From Paracamarosporium sp. OC-R06-R3 (taxonomy: Eukaryota > Ascomycota > Dothideomycetes > Pleosporales > Didymosphaeriaceae), in contig JACVRA010000174.1 of NCBI GenBank assembly GCA_019828545.1, positions 124,001 through 188,000 on the forward strand: a stretch of DNA of 64,000 bases, read 5' to 3'. Below are positions 58,123 through 64,000 of this stretch, one piece after another; position 1 is the first letter of the stretch; each line of letters begins with the position of its first letter. The translations under genes were made by a program, and so were the position numbers. The notes beneath the pieces are model-generated. The model saw only the letters and a list, made by a program, of their open reading frames with translations, had not been told where the DNA came from and did no database searches.

Positions 58123-59036
58123 AGCTCCGTGTAATGCTACACAAAAGTTGCATGTACAGGACCACAGTAGGATTGGTTTGCGTCGGAGTATGGCCGGTAT
58201 CCCAGCCTTAAGCATGCGCACACGCTAGGCAGAATCGATAGACATGAATGCAATGAATCTGATCTCACGAGCGTTTTCCGTGTTTTGAACGACTGCCGCA
58301 TCATCGCTTGCTCGTGACGTGTCGATGTTGCGTAAGCTGCTTAACACTGATGTACCCATGGTTTTCAAACGAAGTACCATCACCATGTCAGAAGCCGCGG
58401 ATCATGTGCATGGCATTCGGCGATTGTCCAGGGCATCTATGGGCGCCATAAGCTTGGTATGGCCATACCCCGCTCACAGCCGCTCGTACCTGAATCTGCT
58501 TCCGATCCAAGCACCATCGTGCATGAAAGCCCGATCGCTTTACCTCTTCTAGCCCGTCTAGCTCCCGTGAACCCTGATCATCGGTCATGTCCACTTCCTC
58601 GGGCATTTCCCATGATGCAAACAGGTGTTTTCCGAAAACGGCCGAATGTGGCTGGTGCATGCGCCACACCATGACGAGCGGCTTGCAAGGTGGGGTGCGA
58701 TTGCATCAGGCGGGTCGGTCATAAATTTTTGGAGTCGAGTCACCCCGAGAACCGGAGGCCCGAAGCATAGTAGGGCTTGGTGGTTTGAGCTTTTGCTGCT
58801 CTGACGCATCGAACATTTGCCAGGCTAGACCCGGGAACAATCGTGTCATTGCCCATCGTTTGAAGTTCTGTTCGCCTTCAACTGAACCTTTTACCCCGCG
58901 ATACTTTTTGCAACTTCAGTTCACGCGTCGTTGCTATTTATTAGCCCTCCACCCGCATTCACGGATTCTTTTTCCTATATAGGGCAACCGTAACGTAGTA
59001 CCAAACGCTGCACGCCTCTCAACCCAATCCACCAAC
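58123..59036. other. Intergenic region ZWF1/SER3
   Basis: About 0.9 kb between same-strand genes, with no protein-like open frame. TATTTATTAG (about 58934) and TATATAGGG (about 58976) lie 100 and 60 bases before the SER3 start and are good TATA-box candidates. Confidence 0.55.
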
Positions 59037-60548
59037 ATGAGTCCTCCGAGCCCGCCCAGACAAATTCCGGTACCTGCGTCCAATATGAGCAACCTTGCAA
59101 GGCAGGTATCCAACAGCCTCAACCTAAGCACCAGCCCAAACCTCTCGTTCCACAGCCCGCCAACAAGCTTCCGGCAACCGTAAGTAATCTCTTAGAATCT
59201 TACGCAGCATATGCTGAGCCTATTGCATAGACCCAGCTTTCAGGGCAACGCGCCCAGCTTTTCCGCCGGAGCCGCCGCGACCGCAAAGCAGCTCAAGCCT
59301 TTCGATACCAAGGATGTGAAGGTGCTTTTGCTTGAGAATGTCAACCTGGCCGGTGTCGACATATTGAAGGAGCAGGGCTACCAGGTCGAAGCACTCAAGA
59401 GCAGCTTACCAGAAGATCAATTAATCGAGAAGATCCGCGACGTCCAAGTCATTGGTATCCGCTCTAAGACAAAGCTCACCGAGCGCGTACTCAAGGAGGC
59501 CAAAAACCTCATCGTCATCGGTTGCTTCTGCATCGGCACGAACCAGGTCGATCTCAAATATGCCGCGTCGCAAGGTATCGCCGTGTTCAACTCTCCCTTC
59601 TCCAACTCGCGCTCCGTTGCCGAGCTCGTCATCTCCGAAGTCATCGCTCTTGCCCGCCAGCTCGCTGATCGCTCGATGGAATTACACAATGGCACATGGA
59701 ACAAAGTGAGCAAGGGCTGCTGGGAAATTCGTGGCAAGACGCTCGGCATAGTTGGCTATGGTCATATCGGTAGCCAGCTGTCTGTTCTGGCGGAAGCGAT
59801 GGGTATGGAGGTCATCTACTACGATGTGGTGAACCTGATGGGTCTGGGAACTGCCAAGCAGGTGAACTCGCTGGACGCGCTGCTGGATCAGTCGGATTTC
59901 GTGACCCTGCACGTCCCGGAGACGGCGGATACGAAGGACCTGATCGGAAAGGAACAGTTCGAGAAGATGAAGAACGGCTCCTACCTGATCAACAACGCCC
60001 GTGGAAAGGTCGTCGACATACCCGCCTTGATTGAGGCCATGCGCAGCGGAAAGCTTGCTGGTGCCGCCATTGACGTCTTCCCCAACGAGCCTGCAGGCAA
60101 CGGCGACTACTTTAACAACGAGCTCAACGACTGGACCAAGGACCTGCAGGGCTTGAAGAACCTTATCTTGACTCCACACATCGGAGGCAGCACCGAGGAA
60201 GCACAGAGCGCAATTGGTGTCGAGGTCAGCAATGCGCTCGTCAAGTACGTCAACGAGGGATCTACTCTCGGTGCAGTCAACATGCCCGAGGTTTTCTTGC
60301 GCAACTTGACTCTGGACGAGCCAAACTGTGTACGAGTGGTTTTCATCCACAAGAACGTGCCTGGTGTACTGAGGCAGGTCAACGGTGTGCTGCTGAACCA
60401 CAACATCGACAAGCAGAGCTCGGATTCCAGAGGAGACGTTGCGTATCTGATGGCGGATGTCAGCGATGTCAAGGAGGATGAGATTAGGAATCTCTTCCAA
60501 AGCCTCGAGGAGCTGCCGTCGAGCCTGCGGACAAGGATGTTGTACTAA
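59037..60548 (+). CDS. SER3: D-3-phosphoglycerate dehydrogenase
   Basis: It catalyses the first step of serine synthesis, oxidation of 3-phosphoglycerate with NAD+. Exons 59037-59179 and 59231-60548 (51-base intron) encode 486 residues. An N-terminal Ser/Pro-rich extension (about 70 residues) precedes the substrate-binding part (VKVLLLENVNLAGVDILKEQ). The NAD-binding Rossmann motif TLGIVGYGHIGSQLSVLAEA is at about 215-235. D-isomer dehydrogenase signatures include YLINNARGKVVDIPALIEAM and the catalytic His in LILTPHIGGSTEEAQ. The C-terminal ACT-type regulatory domain (RVVFIHKNVPGVLRQVNGVL) ends the protein, implying serine feedback control as in yeast Ser3/Ser33. It fits with upstream ZWF1 as a central carbon/NAD(P) gene, but there is no sign of co-regulation. 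Confidence 0.96.
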
Positions 60549-61454
60549 GCGAAGCGAGGCGGGATGGAGTAGGATGAGCTAACGGGTGAGACGGTTTTTT
60601 TATATGGAGGTGTAGGCATGGCACATTCAACTTTTTAGGTATTATTTTGTTCAGCCAAAAGTATTCAACATGGCGTTTGGACACGTTAATTGGTCGGCCG
60701 AGGCAGGCGAATAGAGTTTGTTTGCAAGCATACATGATATGATCTCCGCGTGGCGGTTTCAGACGACGAGCATAAATAGGAGGTCATTTCTCAAGATGAG
60801 TAGCGCTATGAAGCACACAACGTTTGCAAGGGCCCTGCTTGCGCAAGCACGGTCGGATGAAGGCATTTTTGTTTTAGAGCTTCCCCTATGCGATGCTGGA
60901 GATCCACCGCGCAACGTGGTCTGACCGCGGGAGTGGTGCGTGGAGCCCCGTGGCGCACAAGGCCTTCGCAGCAGTTCGGCGGGCAGTGGGCGCAGGAGAC
61001 GGCGGGCTCGACTAGCGGTTGCAAAGTCGCTGGTCAGATGCAGGTCTGAGGTGCATGTTCGTGAGACGGCGTCGAGCTGCGTGCTTGGGGTGGGAACGCT
61101 TGGCGGGACGTGATTGGCCGTGCGCCGCGATGCCCCTGCTGCGTGCGGGCTGTTGGCGGTGAGTCTAGCGGCGGAAAGTTAGTGCAGCACAGCTAACTGA
61201 AGGTCCGCGTTCCAGCAAAAGCACCCCGTTTGACAGCGCTCCCACAACCACCCCCTTCACCCGCTCGAGGCATGCATTCCACTCTGTGACGCAGCGACAC
61301 TGCTTGCGAACAGCGAGTCCTCCGCCGCGTCCCCCACACCGCCGCCGCCAGAAGCACTCCACTGACCCACACGCTGAAAGGGAGACCTGGACCCTGAACG
61401 AGCCCGCCCGCACCGCGGCCACCACTACGACTAGAGGGAGATACAGAGCACAGC
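60549..61454. other. Intergenic region SER3/MYO2
   Basis: About 0.9 kb between same-strand genes. It is G+C-rich from 60,930 on. The 200 bases before the myosin ATG are C-rich with a CCGCC/CACC pattern, like other 5' UTRs here. No gene is supported. Confidence 0.55.
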
Positions 61455-64000
61455 ATGGCGCACATCTACGACGTCGGCACCCGGGCATGGCAGCCAGACA
61501 CCGCCGAGGGCTGGGTGGCCTCCGAGGTCACCGACAAGCAGGTAGCTGGCGACAAGGTCAAGCTGATCTTCACCCTCGAGAATGGCGAGGTATGCGATAC
61601 CACATGCACAACAGGAGACGTATGATGGCTGACAATCCGCTCTCTAGTCCAAGACAGTTGAGACGACGCTCGCTGCCATCCAGGATGGCAACGACCCGAA
61701 CCTGCCGCCGTTGATGAATCCGGCCATGCTTGAAGCCAGCGATGATCTTACGAATCTCTCACATCTTAACGAGCCGGCCGGTATGTTGGACTCTCCCACA
61801 CTCCAGGGGCTGCATGCTGACGATGCACAGTTCTCCAGGCCATCAAGCTGCGATATGCGCAGAAGGAGATTTACACATATTCTGGTATCGTGCTGATAGC
61901 GGCGAATCCGTTCGCTAGGGTCGACTCTCTATACGTCCCTGGAATGGTGCAGGTCTATGCTGGAAAGCAGAGATCCTACGGCGCGCCGCATCTGTTCGCC
62001 ATTGCTGAAGAAGCTTTTGCGTACGTACTGCTCAGCCATTGCGTCCAGCAATGGTGGAGGACAACTAGGAGTAATGAGACGTGCTAACACTTCGTAGAGA
62101 CATGTTGCGAGACGAGAAGAACCAGACCATTGTTGTTTCTGGTGAATCTGGAGCAGGTAAAACTGTCAGTGCCAAATACATCATGCGATACTTTGCGACC
62201 CGAGAGTCCCCTGATAACCCCGGCAAGCGGAGAGGCAAAGCAGACTCTATGAGTGAGACGGAAGAGCAGATTCTGGCAACCAATCCTATTATGGAAGCCT
62301 TCGGTAACGCGAAAACGACCCGAAACGATAACTCCTCCCGCTTCGGTAAATACATTGAGATCATGTTCAACAAACAAACAGACATCACTGGTGCGAAGAT
62401 ACGGACATATTTGCTTGAGCGTTCGCGATTGGTGTTCCAGCCGCTGAAGGAACGAAACTACCACATCTTCTACCAATTGATCAAGGGTGCGACGGAACAG
62501 GAGCAGCAAGAGCTCTCTCTCAAGACTGTAGAGGAGTTTAGCTATCTCAACCAGGGCAGTTCCCCGACGATTGATGGTGTGGACGACAAGGCAGAATTCG
62601 ACGCGACAAGGAAATCGCTTACCACAATTGGTGTGCCAGCTGAGACACAAACCCAGCTCTGGCGCCTTCTCGCTGCGCTTCTGCACATCGGAGATATCCA
62701 GATCACGGCTACCCGTACGGACTCGGCGCTTGACCCGGCTGAACCTGCCCTGGTGAAAGCTTGCGAGTTGCTCGGCATTAACGCAGCAAACTTCGCTAAA
62801 TGGACAGTCAAGAAGCAGCTTATCACAAGAGGCGAGAAGATCGTATCGAATCTCACCAAGCAGGCTGCTGTGGTTGTTCGAGATTCCGTAGCCAAATTCA
62901 TCTACTCGAGCTTGTTCGACTGGCTTGTTGAGCGTATCAACGAGAGCTTGGCTACTGAGGAAGTCATTGCGAAGGCTCGCTCATTCATTGGTGTGCTCGA
63001 TATCTACGGTTTCGAACATTTTGCGAAGAACTCTTTCGAGCAGTTTTGTATCAACTACGCCAACGAAAAGCTGCAGCAAGAGTTCAACCAGCACGTCTTC
63101 AAGCTGGAACAAGAAGAATATCTCCGGGAAGAGATCGACTGGACGTTCATTGACTTCGCCGACAACCAGAAGTGTATTGATTTGATTGAAGGCAAGCTCG
63201 GTGTGCTAGCTTTGCTTGACGAAGAATCCCGTCTTCCTATGGGTTCGGACGACCAGTTCGTTACAAAACTGCACCACAACTTCTTCGGCGACAACAAGCA
63301 CGAGTTCTACCAAAAACCTCGATTTGGAAAATCCGCGTTCACAGTCAAGCACTATGCCGTTCCAGTTACATATGAGTCTGAGGGCTTCATTGAAAAGAAT
63401 CGAGATACCGTGCCAGACGAGCATATGGAAGTACTCAAGAGCTCGAGCAACAAGTTCTTGATACAAGTCTTAGACGTAGCAGCATCGATTCGCGACAAGG
63501 AAAATGCAGCCACTGCCTCAGCGAAACCCGCTGCTCCTGGTAGGAGGGTCGCTGTTAACCGAAAGCCAACGCTTGGTGGTATCTTCAAGTCCTCCCTCAT
63601 CGAGCTCATGAACACCATCAACTCTACTGATGTCCACTACATCCGGTGTATCAAGCCAAACGAGGCCAAGGAGGCCTGGAAGTTTGAAGGCCCTATGGTC
63701 CTCAACCAGCTTCGAGCTTGCGGTGTTCTCGAGACGGTCCGCATCTCTTGTGCCGGTTATCCCACGCGATGGACATATGAGGAATTTGCCCTGCGGTATT
63801 ACATGCTGACGCCGTCCTCTTCTTGGACACCAGAAATCCGCAACATGGCTAAGGCTATTCTCAACAAGGCTCTAGGTGATGGCAAGAACGATGGAACCGA
63901 CAAGTACCAGATGGGTCTTACCAAGATCTTTTTCCGCGCGGGTATGCTTGCGTTCCTTGAAAACCTGCGTTCCGCTCGATTGAACGATGCTGCTATTATG
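61455..64000 (+). CDS. MYO2: Class V myosin heavy chain, 5' part (runs off the window)
   Basis: Class V myosins carry secretory vesicles and organelles along actin cables to hyphal tips. Exons seen: 61455-61589, 61648-61780, 61831-62020 and 62098 to beyond the window (introns of 58, 50 and 77 bases). About 787 residues are visible, almost the entire motor. The N-terminal SH3-like subdomain starts YDVGTRAWQPDTAEGWVASE. Motor signatures: P-loop GESGAGKTVSAKYIMRYFA (about 168), switch I NDNSSRFGKYIEI, switch II LDIYGFEHFAKNSFEQF and the actin-binding HYIRCIKPNE. The converter follows with LRACGVLETVRISCAGYPTR and TKIFFRAGMLAFLENLRS. IQ repeats, coiled coil and the globular dilute tail would lie downstream and are not visible. 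Myosin I and II are unlikely given the N-terminal SH3-like part and no tail evidence against class V. Confidence 0.95.

Overview
This window reads as nuclear DNA of a filamentous ascomycete, most likely a Dothideomycete (Pleosporales-type). Coding regions are broken by many short introns of about 45-60 bases with GT...AG ends and CTAAC/CTGAC-like branch points. Genes are spaced by 0.3-2 kb, 5' flanks are pyrimidine-rich, and the proteins match fungal families. The order and class are inferred from style and family content, not from any search. I rebuilt exon structures by hand from splice signals, reading phase and family expectation.

Layout. 1-9.3 kb: a Smi1/Knr4 cell-wall regulator (+), the heat shock factor Hsf1 (+), and a low-complexity intergenic stretch. 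9.3-15.9 kb: a tiny glycine-rich protein with a lipidation-type N-terminus (+), a CorA-like membrane protein (-), and a large lysine-rich, probably nuclear protein with internal repeats (-). 15.9-21.7 kb: the GDP-mannose transporter Vrg4 (-), the phosducin-like protein Plp1 (+), acireductone dioxygenase of methionine salvage (+), and a second SLC35-type transporter (-). 22.7-25.1 kb: two divergent proteins with F-box-like or LPxEVR N-termini. 25.3-32.5 kb: ribosome biogenesis factor Brx1 (-), divergent from the chromatin remodeller Ino80 (+).

33.6-38.5 kb is the most accessory-looking part: two tandem paralogous four-helix membrane proteins with a shared upstream region, an A+T-rich island with an ORF relic, and an orphan gene. 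39.2-43.5 kb: a five-exon protein joining a fungal N-terminal helical domain to a C-terminal ubiquitin-like domain (-), and a P450-like protein with no visible heme-thiolate cysteine motif (-). 44-54 kb: ITP pyrophosphatase Ham1 (+), convergent with Fap7/AK6 (-); nucleosome assembly protein Nap1 (-); a sucrose/alpha-glucoside-type MFS carrier (-); ribosomal protein eL33 (-). 56-64 kb: glucose-6-phosphate dehydrogenase (+), 3-phosphoglycerate dehydrogenase (+), and the 5' part of a class V myosin (+) that runs off the window.

Most genes are unlinked housekeeping functions: ribosome assembly (Brx1, Fap7, eL33), chromatin (Ino80, Nap1), NADPH and serine supply, and wall/glycosylation. I see no secondary-metabolite cluster, CRISPR array, intact transposon or rRNA/tRNA gene, and no convincing new multi-gene system. 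The best leads are the P450-like protein without a heme cysteine, the tandem membrane-protein pair, the helical/ubiquitin-like protein and the lipid-anchor-like glycine-rich peptide.
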